Assembly: GCF_009296175.1 (NCBI RefSeq)
Contig: NZ_VOSK01000001.1
Span: 62,001-126,000, forward strand
Origin: Microvirga tunisiensis
Lineage (GTDB): Bacteria > Pseudomonadota > Alphaproteobacteria > Rhizobiales > Beijerinckiaceae
DNA length: 64,000 nucleotides
Direction of reading: 5' to 3'
A model generated the notes under the pieces. The model saw nothing but the letters and a program-made list of their open reading frames with translations. It was not told the origin of the DNA and ran no database searches. Shown here piece by piece: positions 26,757-34,808 of this stretch. How positions within the stretch are numbered: position 1 is the stretch's first letter; every line of letters starts with the position of its first letter. A program made the position numbers and the translations under genes.

Positions 26757-27163
26757 GACATTCGCTTTGCAGCAGTCGGTTCAAAATCCTACTTCGCGAA
26801 GCACACACGGCCGCCGACGCCGCAGGATCTGGTCAGGCATATTTACATCAACATCCGGTTGCCTACCTCCGGCGGATTGTGGGCTTGGGAATTCGAGAAG
26901 GAAGGTCGCGAGTTGAAAGTGCGCGTGGACGGGCAACTCGTCTTCAAAGCATTTTCCGGGTCCTCAACGCCGCCATCACTGGATTTGGCAGTGCATATGA
27001 TCCGAAGGAACTGGCGCAGCTTTATTTTGCGACGGGCCGTCTTGAGCGGGTCCTTGAAGACTCGTGCCAACCATAACCAGGATACCACCTGTGTTATACG
27101 AGTCGCCGCCAGTCTTCCCCTGCCTCCGCTTTGCTGGTCGACGTATTGCGCCATTGCAGGTGA
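26757..27163 (+). pseudogene. LysR-family regulator remnant (C-terminal effector domain), frameshifted
   Basis: Successive frames give DIRFAAVGSKSYFAKH, INIRLPTSGGLWAWEFEKEG, RVDGQLVFKAF, then FRVLNAAITGFG and ATGRLERVLEDSCQP, ending LVDVLRHCR at 27163. All align in order with the C-terminal half of the intact regulator at 49262-50155 (DVRFAVVGAPSYFANR, LRLPTYGGLYAWEFERDG, ILNAAVDGFG, GHLERVLEDWCP, VVDALRHRS). At least two frameshifts and loss of the DNA-binding half make it nonfunctional. It is a third member of the same LysR subgroup and sits upstream of xdhC. Confidence 0.85.
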
Positions 27164-27329
27164 TGCGACGACCGACCATGTGGAAGGTCGAGCCGCTTCC
27201 GGAAAGACCCGAATGCACCCTTAAGCGTTGGCAGGGCTGAGAACATGTTCGGCAGCCGGATGGTCCGGGATTATTTCAGATTCCCAGTTATTGGTCTCGT
27301 GTTGACCCGGATAGGGAAGCGCTGCATTC

Positions 27330-27372
27330 ATGAGCTGTGCACATAACTCCATGCAAAAATTAACCTCTAATG
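27330..27372 (+). promoter_or_regulatory. LysR-type box and -10 upstream of xdhC
   Basis: ATGA-GCTGTGC-ACAT (27330-27344) is a one-base variant of the ATGA-N7-TCAT box. CTAATG follows after 22 bases (27367-27372). The linker starts AACTCCATGCAAAA, nearly the same as AACGACATGCAAAA after the box at 61946. The predicted start of transcription is about 155 bases before the xdhC start codon. Confidence 0.65.
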
Positions 27373-27532
27373 GCTGGCTCTGTCATGCGCTATCTTCCGA
27401 TGGGGACCAACTGGCCAGGGAAATCGCACCGTAGATGACTCCTTCACTGGCTAGGGCTGGTCTAGCGCGGAGAAGCTCTGATACCGGACGCTCACGATTC
27501 GAGAAGAAGTGGTTGTAAGATTGGAGTGAATA

Positions 27533-28549
27533 GTGGTTCAGAGCTCTCCTGCTCTTTCACGAGGCGATCTGCGTGACCCACATAGTTGGGCGCCTGCGGC
27601 TGCCGTCACAGCGAGCCATCTCGAGGTTCTTCGCTTTGTTACGGAGGCGGCTCAGCGCGGGGAGCGCGTCGCCTTAGTCACCATCACTAGCGTTACAGGC
27701 TCCTCGTCTAGGCCACTCGGGACGTTGATGGGAGTGGCAGCGGACGGATCCTTCGCTGGCTCATTCTCCGGCGGATGCATCGAAGCAGCCGTTGTTGCTG
27801 AGGCCCAGGAAGCAATGCTAGAGGGTCGGCCCCGGCAGGTGCGCTACGGCGCAGGCTCCCCCTACATCGACATCAAGCTTCCCTGCGGCGGCGGTGTGGA
27901 TCTGCTGTTCCAGCCTAATCCCAACTTAGAAGCGATCCGCTACGCAGTAGCCCTACTTGATAGGCGGGAGCCGCTCATCCTCATCCAACGTGCATCCGGG
28001 GGCTTGATCGCCCGCACCGGTTTATCGTGCCAGCGGCCAGAATGGCAGGGAGAAGCATTTGTTTCCTGGCATGCGCCGCCACTGCAGATCATCCTCCTGG
28101 GACATGGGGCGGAGAGTCTTGCACTCGTCCAACTCAGCTCGGCATACGGCGCAAAAGTTACGCTACGATCTCCTGACAAGCGAGTAGTGGCGCTTGCCAA
28201 GCAGATGGGGGCGCAGGCGTACCACATGACGACACCACATCTGCCGCACGCCTTTGTTACAGATGCTTGGAGTGCCGTCGTATTCCTATTTCACGATCAT
28301 GGCTGGGAGCCTATTCTTTTGGAGCGAGCGCTCGCTCAACCCACGTTCTTTATTGGTGCCATGGGAAGCCGGCAAACACACGCCAATCGGCTGGAGAAGC
28401 TACGTGAACTCGGTGTGCGGGAGGAGGCCTTGGCACGCATTGCTGCGCCACTTGGGCTGATACAATCGGCACGAGATCCCGTTACACTCGCTCTCTCGGC
28501 GCTTGCGCAGGTAGTTGATGGCTACCGAAAGGTGACAACTTCCGGGTAG
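27533..28549 (+). CDS. xdhC: XdhC-family molybdoenzyme maturation factor
   Basis: A 338-residue protein starting at GTG 27533, with GGAG seven bases upstream. The N-terminal XdhC/CoxI domain shows VTGSSSRPLGTLMGVAADGS and GSFSGGCIEAAVVAEAQ. The C-terminal Rossmann domain shows IILLGHGAESLALVQLSSAY and PTFFIGAMGSRQTHANRLEK. XdhC proteins bind Mo cofactor, promote its sulfuration and insert it into xanthine-dehydrogenase-family enzymes. Two such enzymes are encoded in this window (37758-41506 and 45561-48310), the likely clients. A LysR-type box lies upstream, shared with the paoABC promoter. Confidence 0.93.
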   Translation: MVQSSPALSRGDLRDPHSWAPAAAVTASHLEVLRFVTEAAQRGERVALVTITSVTGSSSRPLGTLMGVAADGSFAGSFSGGCIEAAVVAEAQEAMLEGRPRQVRYGAGSPYIDIKLPCGGGVDLLFQPNPNLEAIRYAVALLDRREPLILIQRASGGLIARTGLSCQRPEWQGEAFVSWHAPPLQIILLGHGAESLALVQLSSAYGAKVTLRSPDKRVVALAKQMGAQAYHMTTPHLPHAFVTDAWSAVVFLFHDHGWEPILLERALAQPTFFIGAMGSRQTHANRLEKLRELGVREEALARIAAPLGLIQSARDPVTLALSALAQVVDGYRKVTTSG

Positions 28550-29151
28550 AACTCAGCTTAGGAGGCTGAGCTGCTGCGTTATGACAAACCCTTTCTGGCT
28601 TAAAGGGAAAGTGGTTCCATTTCGCAATCCAAATACACTCGGATCTCTCGGGACAACCCTCGGAGTTTCACCTCGTTACGCCGACAAAAGAGCCCTTCTG
28701 CATTTATAGTGCCTGCCATAGTCACACAGTCCTCCGATGCGATGATCGTGCACCCGAGCCCACGGGTAGTCTCCTCTAGGCGGCTTGCAACGTTCACCAC
28801 GTCTCCAACCACTGTAAACTCGATCCTCTGATCTGAACCGAGACTCCCAACGAGGACATCCCCACTATGCACCCCAATGCTGACGCGAACTGGAGCTGCT
28901 TCAAGCCGCTGCCGCTCGGCATTCCACTGTTCTATTTCTTTCTTCAGATCGAACGCGCACGCGAGCGCCAGCGATGACGGATCTAGATGATCATCGGTAG
29001 CACCGAAAGTCGCCATAAAGCCATCGCCCAAGTACTTATCGAGTGTCCCGCCATGCCGAAAGACGCTCTCGCAGCTTCTTTCCTGAAAACTGATCCTCCC
29101 TCGCATTGATGGACACCTCTGATACGCTCCTGTGGAGCAGGAAGGTGTTCG

Positions 29152-29478
29152 GTGACGAAGATGAGACGGGAATTCACCCCGGAGTTTAAACGAGAGGCGG
29201 TCGCGCTGCTGGAGAGCAGCGGCCGGCCCCTCATGCAAATCGCGACAGAGTTGGGAATTTCACCCTCGATGCTGCGCAACTGGCGGACCGTTGGGCACGG
29301 CGGTAGCCCTCGATCGAGGGCTGGCTCAAAGGGTTCTGCGACCAGTTCGGCCCCGATGACCTCTCCGGCTGATCAGGCGGCGGAGATTGCCCGTCTGCGC
29401 CGTGAGCTCGATCGCACGCGCATGGAGCGCGATGTGTTAAAAAAAGCCATCGGCATCTTCGCGGAGATGCCCAAATGA
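29152..29478 (+). CDS. IS3-family transposase OrfA
   Basis: A 108-residue DNA-binding protein starting with GTG at 29152 (an ATG at 29161 is an alternative). MRREFTPEFKREAVALLESS, MQIATELGISPSMLRNWR is the helix-turn-helix of IS3/IS911 OrfA, followed by a C-terminal leucine-zipper-like stretch (AAEIARLRRELDRTRMERDV). It binds the element's ends. Its stop overlaps the ATG of orfB (ATGA), and the A7 run at 29439-29445 before it lets ribosomes shift -1 into the orfB frame, which is open through that region. Confidence 0.92.
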   Translation: MTKMRREFTPEFKREAVALLESSGRPLMQIATELGISPSMLRNWRTVGHGGSPRSRAGSKGSATSSAPMTSPADQAAEIARLRRELDRTRMERDVLKKAIGIFAEMPK

Positions 29479-30335
29479 GGTTTGGCTTCATCGAGCAGCA
29501 TGCCCGTACCTGGCCGGTGCGGCTCATGTGCCGCGTGCTCCAGGTCTCGCCCAGCGGCTATTACGCCTGGCGCTCCCGGCCGGAGAGCCATAGGGCGATA
29601 GCGAACCGGCGCCTGCTGCACGAGGTGCATCGGCTCCATGGGCAGCATCAGGGCCGTTATGGCAGCCCGCGCATGCATGCCGCTTTGCGCGCCGAGGGTC
29701 ATCGGGTCAGCCGTGGCCGGGTCGAGCGGTTGATGCGCCGGCATGGCATTCGCGCTCTGGCCCGACGCCGTTTCCGGCCGACCACGACCGACAGTCGTCA
29801 TCAGCTGCCGATCGCGCCCAACCTGCTGCAGCAAAAGTTCACGGCATGTGTGCCGAACCGGGTCTGGCTGGCCGACATCACGTACATTCCGACCGGTGAG
29901 GGCTGGCTCTACCTGGCGGCCGTGCTGGATCTGGCGACCCGCAAGGTGGTGGGCTGGGCCATGCGCGATCACATGCGCACCGAACTGACACTCGCAGCCC
30001 TGATGATGGCGACCCAGCGGCAGCGGCCCGGTCCCGGGCTGATCCATCACACCGATCGCGGCAGCCAATATGCGGCCGAGGCCTATGCCCGGCACTTGGC
30101 CCTCCTCAAGGCCAAGCCATCGATGAGCCGGACGGGCTGCTGCTATGACAATGCCCCGATGGAGTCGTTCTTCCATTCGTTGAAGGTGGAGCTGGTTCAT
30201 CAGTGCCGCTGGGCTACCCGAGAGGAGGCGCGGCGGGATCTGTTCGGCTATATCGAGGGCTACTATAATCGGCAGCGCATCCACTCGGCGCTCGGGTATC
30301 TCACACCCGTACAAGCTGAGAGGAAAGCGAGCTAA
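29475..30335 (+). CDS. IS3-family transposase OrfB (DDE integrase)
   Basis: A 286-residue catalytic subunit. The HTH_21 region reads HGQHQGRYGSPRMHAALRAE. The rve domain has its first Asp in VWLADITYIPTGEGWLYLAA, the second in LIHHTDRGSQYAAEAY and the Glu in FFHSLKVELVHQC. The closing GYYNRQRIHSALGYLTPVQ is standard for the family. Probably made mainly as an OrfAB fusion by -1 frameshifting. No internal stop, so the protein should be functional. Confidence 0.95.
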   Translation: MRFGFIEQHARTWPVRLMCRVLQVSPSGYYAWRSRPESHRAIANRRLLHEVHRLHGQHQGRYGSPRMHAALRAEGHRVSRGRVERLMRRHGIRALARRRFRPTTTDSRHQLPIAPNLLQQKFTACVPNRVWLADITYIPTGEGWLYLAAVLDLATRKVVGWAMRDHMRTELTLAALMMATQRQRPGPGLIHHTDRGSQYAAEAYARHLALLKAKPSMSRTGCCYDNAPMESFFHSLKVELVHQCRWATREEARRDLFGYIEGYYNRQRIHSALGYLTPVQAERKAS

Positions 30336-30413
30336 CCCGGTGTCCACGCAGTCGGGGGAAGATCAAACCTCGTAGAAGAGAGAAGGTATGCTCCGGTGGG
30401 GCGGCATCTATTA

Positions 30414-31528
30414 TTGATCCGGCTTGGGTGATCTTGAACTACGCGGCATAACGGAAAGATGGATGCCCAAAGTAGCTTCGGATCCGTTCGGGAAGCTTTG
30501 TCAGCCGGCGCATGTGGCTGATGACGGCGCGCTTGAGTTCGGGCTTGCTGCGGGCCGGTGGCTTGCGGGTCACGGCGTGTTTCAGGTCAGCATTCAGTCC
30601 CTCGTCCGGGTTCAACTCAGGGCTATAGGATGGCAGGTAGAAGACCTCGATCTGCTCCGTGCGCTCAGCCAGCCAGCCCCGTACCGCCTGGGCCCGATGG
30701 ACCGGCAGGTTGTCCCAGATCAGAAACACCTTGCCCGTGGCATCCTGGATCAGCCGGCCGAGAAAGCGGATCAGGCTCGGGGCCTTGACGGCACCATTGA
30801 GCACCATCCAGCGCAGCTCGCCCTTGTTGGTCACAGCCGAGATCAAGCCCAGCCCCGCGCGCTTGTGGCAGGGGTGCACCACAGGCGTCCGGCCCCGCGG
30901 GGCGAAGCTGCGACCGCGCACATCATCGGAGCGCAAGCCGGTCTCGTCCCCCCAGAAGATCGTGCCCTTCTCCCCTCTGGCTCGTGCTGCAATGGCCGGA
31001 TAGTCCTGCCGCAGCCAGCGCCGCACGGCCTTCGGTGACTGCTCATAGGCCCGTCGGAGCGGCTTCTGGGCCGTGAAGCCCCAACGCGCCAGATAGGTGC
31101 CGATGGTCCGCACCGCCAGCCGGACCCCACATTGCCGCTCGATCAGCATCCGCACCGCGGCCCGGCTCCACAGGGCGAAGGGCAGGCCCAGTTCGTCGGG
31201 CGTGTGCCGGCGGAGCAGAGCGCGGATCTGCGCTTCCTGCTCGGGCGCGAGAAACCGTCCCGTGCCGGGGGCCGGGCCTCGCGGTCCGCTGGCCAATCCG
31301 GCCAGGCCCTGCTCGGCGAAGCGGCGGCAGATATCGAACACGCCGGTCCGGGTCAGGCCCACCTGCGCGGCAATGGCATCATAAGTCAGGCCGCTCTCGC
31401 GCAGGCCGACCACCTGTCGCCGACGCTCCTCTTGCGCTGCTGCTGGCAGCTTGCGCATGTCGACATGTTTCATCCCGCCAAACTGGATCGATTGGCCCTA
31501 GATTTCAAGTTCACCCAAGCCGGATCAA
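30414..31528 (-). mobile_element. IS630-family insertion sequence, complete
   Basis: Terminal repeats of 25 bp with one mismatch start TTGATCCGGCTTGGGTGA at each end (30414-30438 and complement of 31504-31528). It is flanked by the TA duplication that IS630 elements make (30412-30413 and 31529-31530). One full-length transposase gene lies inside. It interrupts the same cyclase gene as the IS3 element; the two target sites were 46 bases apart in the unbroken gene. Confidence 0.93.
30439..31473 (-). CDS. IS630-family transposase
   Basis: A 344-residue transposase. The N-terminal helix-turn-helix reads ESGLTYDAIAAQVGLTRTGV. A linker with a winged-helix region (LPFALWSRAAVRMLIERQCG) follows. The DDE catalytic domain has Asp in IFWGDETGLRSDD, Asp in FLIWDNLPVHRAQ and Glu/Asp in YSPELNPDEGLNADLK. 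Full length with no frame damage. It is unlike the IS630 fragment at 41797-42165, so they derive from different elements. Confidence 0.95.
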   Translation of the reverse strand: MKHVDMRKLPAAAQEERRRQVVGLRESGLTYDAIAAQVGLTRTGVFDICRRFAEQGLAGLASGPRGPAPGTGRFLAPEQEAQIRALLRRHTPDELGLPFALWSRAAVRMLIERQCGVRLAVRTIGTYLARWGFTAQKPLRRAYEQSPKAVRRWLRQDYPAIAARARGEKGTIFWGDETGLRSDDVRGRSFAPRGRTPVVHPCHKRAGLGLISAVTNKGELRWMVLNGAVKAPSLIRFLGRLIQDATGKVFLIWDNLPVHRAQAVRGWLAERTEQIEVFYLPSYSPELNPDEGLNADLKHAVTRKPPARSKPELKRAVISHMRRLTKLPERIRSYFGHPSFRYAA

Positions 31529-32411
31529 TAACTTGGTAAAGCCCGCAATATCCGCAAACATCTCCGCGACATTACGGTTTGTTGGCTCCCCGGAACCCGT
31601 TTCCACGCGCGCAGCCAGCGCTTCGGCGACGTCAGGTGAGACATACCGGGCAAGGTCTCTTCGACCCAGTTCTGCCTGGACCAGATTAAACATCGAAAGC
31701 CTACCGCGCCATACCGCCATCATGATGAGCACGGTGAACAGGAATGCCCCGACGAGCTGGGTCTGCCATTGGGTTAAGCCGACAAATGCCGGTTGCAGGA
31801 AGAGCCAGAGTGTTTCGTCACTCGAATCGTCATCTCTTGCTGCTAAGTCGAGGAACCGCAACGTATCGTCGCGTGAATAGATTAGATCCACTCCAGCCGA
31901 CCGAATGATCAGTATTCCCAGCCCGGTCCAAATGACGCGCCTTGGCTAATAGGTAAGCGCCGCTTCTCCGAGCAAAAGCAGAAGATAGAGGAACTCTTGC
32001 CCGCGGAGGCGGGTCTGAACAGGCCAATCAGCTCTGGGAGCTGCAGGCGGCGGAAGCAAAATGGCCGTTGTGATTAAAGCAACGTCCAACAGGACAAACC
32101 CGAGCTTGATCACCTCTGCATAACGATCGTGCCGGAGGCGATACCGTATATCTCCGAGCAAGAAGAAGACGCCTGCGAAAGCGCCGTAGTACAGATCTCT
32201 GGGCCGAGGAACCAGGAATACGAACCAGACCAAGACTATGGTGATCGCAATGCTCCGTGCGCGGAATCCGAAGGCAAGCCCCTTGAGTTCTGCCTGCCGC
32301 ACACTGCTACTGAGACGGCCTCCAAGCTGAACTGTCCGTACTCCTCGGCGCATAGTTCGGAACCAGGTCGCAAGATCCTGAAGCGCTCGATCTAACATAT
32401 CAGAGCGCTCC

Positions 32412-33056
32412 TTACGGACTGATCCGGAATGAGCTGTAGGAAATTCTTGTCAGTTCCTCCGACGTATCGACATCCACAAGGATGGCTGGATCGTTGACCG
32501 GACACTCAATTACGTCAGTTCGTTCACGAAGGATCGGCCCGGCCCCTGCATCCCCTGAAAGCTGCATAATAAGGCTTCCAAGGACTCGCGAGAGAACAAC
32601 CGGGTTGCCGCGTCTACCGTTTATGGTGGGCACCAACGCCACTGGCCTGCCCATGCGATCCCACATCTGCACGAGGCCGTCGATGAGCTCCGACGTGACA
32701 AGGGGCATATCCCCAAGGATGACAACTGCTGCCTTGCTCTCTGGCGGCAGAGCGGCAAAGCCCGCTTTCAGGGATGTTGAAAGTCCTTCGCCGAAGGCGG
32801 CGTTCTGCACGATCTGAACACGGATATCGTTCAATTCTGCCTGTACCTCGCGATGCCGACACCCTGTCACTACGATCACCGGATTAGCCATGGACCGAAC
32901 TGCAGCCTCGGCGACATGCCGGATGAGCACCTTCCCATCCAACGAAGCCAAGAGTTTCGGCTCTGGGCCAAAGCGGGTGCCGCGACCGGCAGCGAGTACA
33001 ATGGCGGCGACATGTTTAACACTGCAGCTTCGCACGGAGATATCGCTTGCCGTCAT
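32412..33056 (-). CDS. mocA: MocA/MobA-like molybdenum cofactor nucleotidyltransferase
   Basis: About 214 residues from the ATG at 33056; the longer frame start at 33110 would overlap the upstream small gene. The nucleotide motif AAIVLAAGRGTRFGPEPKLL, then VVILGDMPLVTSELIDGL and GRRGNPVVLSRVL, are the NTP-transferase elements of CTP:molybdopterin cytidylyltransferases. MocA makes the MCD form used by many xanthine-dehydrogenase-family enzymes, including PaoABC. Its presence beside xdhC and moa genes fits the two molybdoenzymes encoded nearby. The stop is followed at once by AAGGAG and the cyclase start, showing an operon. Confidence 0.88.
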   Translation of the reverse strand: MTASDISVRSCSVKHVAAIVLAAGRGTRFGPEPKLLASLDGKVLIRHVAEAAVRSMANPVIVVTGCRHREVQAELNDIRVQIVQNAAFGEGLSTSLKAGFAALPPESKAAVVILGDMPLVTSELIDGLVQMWDRMGRPVALVPTINGRRGNPVVLSRVLGSLIMQLSGDAGAGPILRERTDVIECPVNDPAILVDVDTSEELTRISYSSFRISP

Positions 33057-33087
33057 GTATCGCCTAGTCTCAGTGACGGGAGGAGGT

Positions 33088-33333
33088 TCAGCTGGTTGGC
33101 TTCTCGCCAAACATACACATCAGCCAAGAGATGCCTTGTGCCGGGCCTCCGTCTTCTGAGGATTGGCTTATGTATGTACCTTGGTGCAACATAGGTGCTT
33201 CGACTGCCGACATAGCAATCATAAGCATACTGAGAAGTCCTGCACCAAGAACAAGCTGCGATCTGACGGGCTTGGCAAAACTAATGACATCGTCAGCATA
33301 GGCAGGAATATCTCTGTACTTAGCACGATGCAT
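33088..33333 (-). CDS. Small single-span membrane protein, paralogue of 18553-18819
   Basis: An 81-residue protein with AAGGAG eight bases before its ATG. MHRAKYRDIPAYADDVISFA precedes one span (LVLGAGLLSMLMIAMSAVEA, about residues 30-48), followed by a polar tail. It shares the R-D-x-P-x-Y-A-x-D-V-I pattern and span sequence with the protein at 18553. No family is recognised. It is encoded directly before mocA on the same strand, so it may assist molybdoenzyme assembly or regulation at the membrane; that is inference. The IS66 element lies only about 30 bases upstream of its start and may have cut it from its promoter. Confidence 0.75.
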   Translation of the reverse strand: MHRAKYRDIPAYADDVISFAKPVRSQLVLGAGLLSMLMIAMSAVEAPMLHQGTYISQSSEDGGPAQGISWLMCMFGEKPTS

Positions 33334-33370
33334 GTTGGTGCTCCTTTCATACGTTCATGGCTGGGTTCTG

Positions 33371-34736
33371 GTAATTACCCAGGCCCTTGCGCGAACAGGG
33401 ATTCGCTGATTCCCTGTCGTCATGGACCGCAGCGACCTTGAGCGTCTGAGCAAGGAAGAGCTAATCGAGCTGGTGCTGCGGCTGCAGCGGCCAGAGAAGA
33501 CGTCTCGCACCTCGTCCAAGCCGCCCTCGACCGATCGCAAGGAGCAGCGGGAGAAGTCCAAGCCCGGCGGAGCCAAACCCGGTCATGAGGGTCATAGCCG
33601 GACCATCAGCGACACGCCCGATGAGGTGGTCGATCACCGTCCCGGTTGGTGCTCCTGCTGTGGAGCCGCTCTGATGATGGATCTGCCAAGCGAGACGGTC
33701 AGCCTTCACAAGCATATCGACCTCCCGGAGGTGAAGCCCCTCATCACCCATCATCGACGGCTTTCGGTGTGCTGTTCGACCTGCGGGACGCGGGTTGTCG
33801 CTCCCGTGCCTGAAGCAGCACGAGGCACGCCGTTCGGGCCGCGCCTGCACGCAGTGGCGACCTACCTCAAAACCTTTCAGGCGCTCTCCTACGAGCGGCT
33901 GCAAGGCGCCTTGTCGGATCTGTTCGGGCTCACGCTCAGCCAGGGTGGGCTGATGAACCTGCTGCGGCGGGCGCAGGGATGCTTTGCCGAGGGGCAGGTC
34001 AGCGCCGTCTCGTCTCTTCGCCGGGCCGAGGTGATCGCATCAGATGAGACGGGCGTGCGCATCGAGGGCAGCAACGCCTACCACTGGGTCTTCCACAGTT
34101 CGCAAGCTGTCGTGCATCACGCTTCCCCGACACGAGCTGCCTCCGTGATCCGGGAGATGATGGATGGCCATCGCCCGGCCGTGTGGCTCTCCGACCGCTA
34201 CACCGCCCAGCAGGGGCATGGGGCCGCGCACCAGACCTGCCTGGCGCATCTGGCGCGGGATGTTGCCTATGCGGTGGAGGTCAGCACAGATCCGGTGCCC
34301 TGGCGCCTGCAGCTCTGGCTGCAGGCGGTCTTCACCCTCTCGGAACGGATCACCTATCTGGCCGCCTCCACCCTCTCAGCCAAGCGCCGGACGCTGGAGC
34401 GGCAACTGGCTGACATCCTCGCTGCTGCGAGTTCCTGTGACCTGACCCGAGCGCTTCAGGCCAAGATCAGCCGGGCTCGAGATCAGCTTCTGACCTTCCT
34501 TGATCATCCTGGGCTGGTCGAGGCCACCAACAATGCCTGCGAACGAGCCCTCCGGCCGGCCGTGGTTCAGCGCAAGGTCACCAACGGCTACCGCGCCATG
34601 TGGGCCGCTCAAGGAGAGGCCGCGATCCGCACCGTCGTCGATACCGCCCGCCAAGCAACCGGCGCCACCGTCTTCGGCACCATCCTCGCAACCGTCAGGG
34701 CCTGAAGTCCACCTCGCTCAAGGCGTGGGTAATTAC
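33371..34736 (+). mobile_element. IS66-family single-ORF insertion sequence, complete
   Basis: Terminal repeats begin GTAATTACCCA at 33371 and, inverted, at 34736. It is flanked by a perfect 8-bp target duplication GGGTTCTG (33363-33370 and 34737-34744), the size made by IS66 elements. It encodes only TnpC, without tnpA or tnpB, like the ISBst12 subgroup. It sits between moaA and the small membrane gene in an otherwise continuous minus-strand molybdenum-cofactor cluster. Confidence 0.93.
33422..34705 (+). CDS. IS66-family transposase (TnpC)
   Basis: A 427-residue transposase. A short coiled N-terminus (ELIELVLRLQRPEKTSRTSS, KPPSTDRK) is followed by a zinc finger (GWCSCCGAALMMD, CCSTCGTRV). 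The IS66 catalytic core shows SDETGVRIEGSNAYHWVF, VWLSDRYTAQQG, HQTCLAHLARDV and ATNNACERALRPAVVQRKVT. The frame is intact and the element ends are preserved. Likely functional. Confidence 0.95.
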   Translation: MDRSDLERLSKEELIELVLRLQRPEKTSRTSSKPPSTDRKEQREKSKPGGAKPGHEGHSRTISDTPDEVVDHRPGWCSCCGAALMMDLPSETVSLHKHIDLPEVKPLITHHRRLSVCCSTCGTRVVAPVPEAARGTPFGPRLHAVATYLKTFQALSYERLQGALSDLFGLTLSQGGLMNLLRRAQGCFAEGQVSAVSSLRRAEVIASDETGVRIEGSNAYHWVFHSSQAVVHHASPTRAASVIREMMDGHRPAVWLSDRYTAQQGHGAAHQTCLAHLARDVAYAVEVSTDPVPWRLQLWLQAVFTLSERITYLAASTLSAKRRTLERQLADILAAASSCDLTRALQAKISRARDQLLTFLDHPGLVEATNNACERALRPAVVQRKVTNGYRAMWAAQGEAAIRTVVDTARQATGATVFGTILATVRA

Positions 34737-34808
34737 GGGTTCTGGATCACTTACTTCAGGCGCTGCGACCGCCCGCTTCAACGGCCGGAGTCGCTCATGG
34801 AATTGCGC

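Larger units (their letters stand above)
29091..30365 (+). mobile_element. IS3-family insertion sequence, complete
   Basis: Imperfect 27-bp terminal repeats begin TGATCCTCCC on the left (29091) and TGATCTTCCC on the complement of the right end (30365); both end TGGACACC. A 3-bp target duplication AAC flanks it (29088-29090 and 30366-30368). It encodes orfA and orfB and lies inside the cyclase gene. A7 at 29439-29445 is a likely slippery site for a -1 shift making OrfAB. The frames look intact, so the element may be mobile. Confidence 0.88.
28600..32398 (-). pseudogene. Class III adenylate/guanylate cyclase gene, split by two insertion sequences and a nonsense codon
   Basis: Three pieces in one frame. 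Piece 1 (31949-32398) holds an N-terminal membrane domain ending LTY and a TAG at 31946-31948. Piece 2 (31531-31945) continues PRRVIWTGLGILII, further spans and the catalytic start VAEMFADIAGFTKL. Piece 3 (28600-29090) carries FRHGGTLDKYLGDGFMATFG, IGVHSGDVLVGSLG and VGDVVNVASRLEE. Removing the IS630 element (30414-31528) with one TA copy and the IS3 element (29091-30365) with one AAC copy rejoins the frame as ADIAGFTKLIDAAPPEHTFS, LLRGFQERSCESV, FRHGGTLDK. The TAG falls where the intact relative at 57959 has Ser (LTLSPGLVLWTG). The start lies 13 bases after mocA with AAGGAG between, so it was the last gene of the mocA operon. Confidence 0.9.

Noticed and set aside
29107-30346. Shorter boundaries of the IS3 element at TGGACACC
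   Set aside because: The flanks gave no target duplication; extending to the 27-bp repeats gave AAC duplication and restored the cyclase frame.
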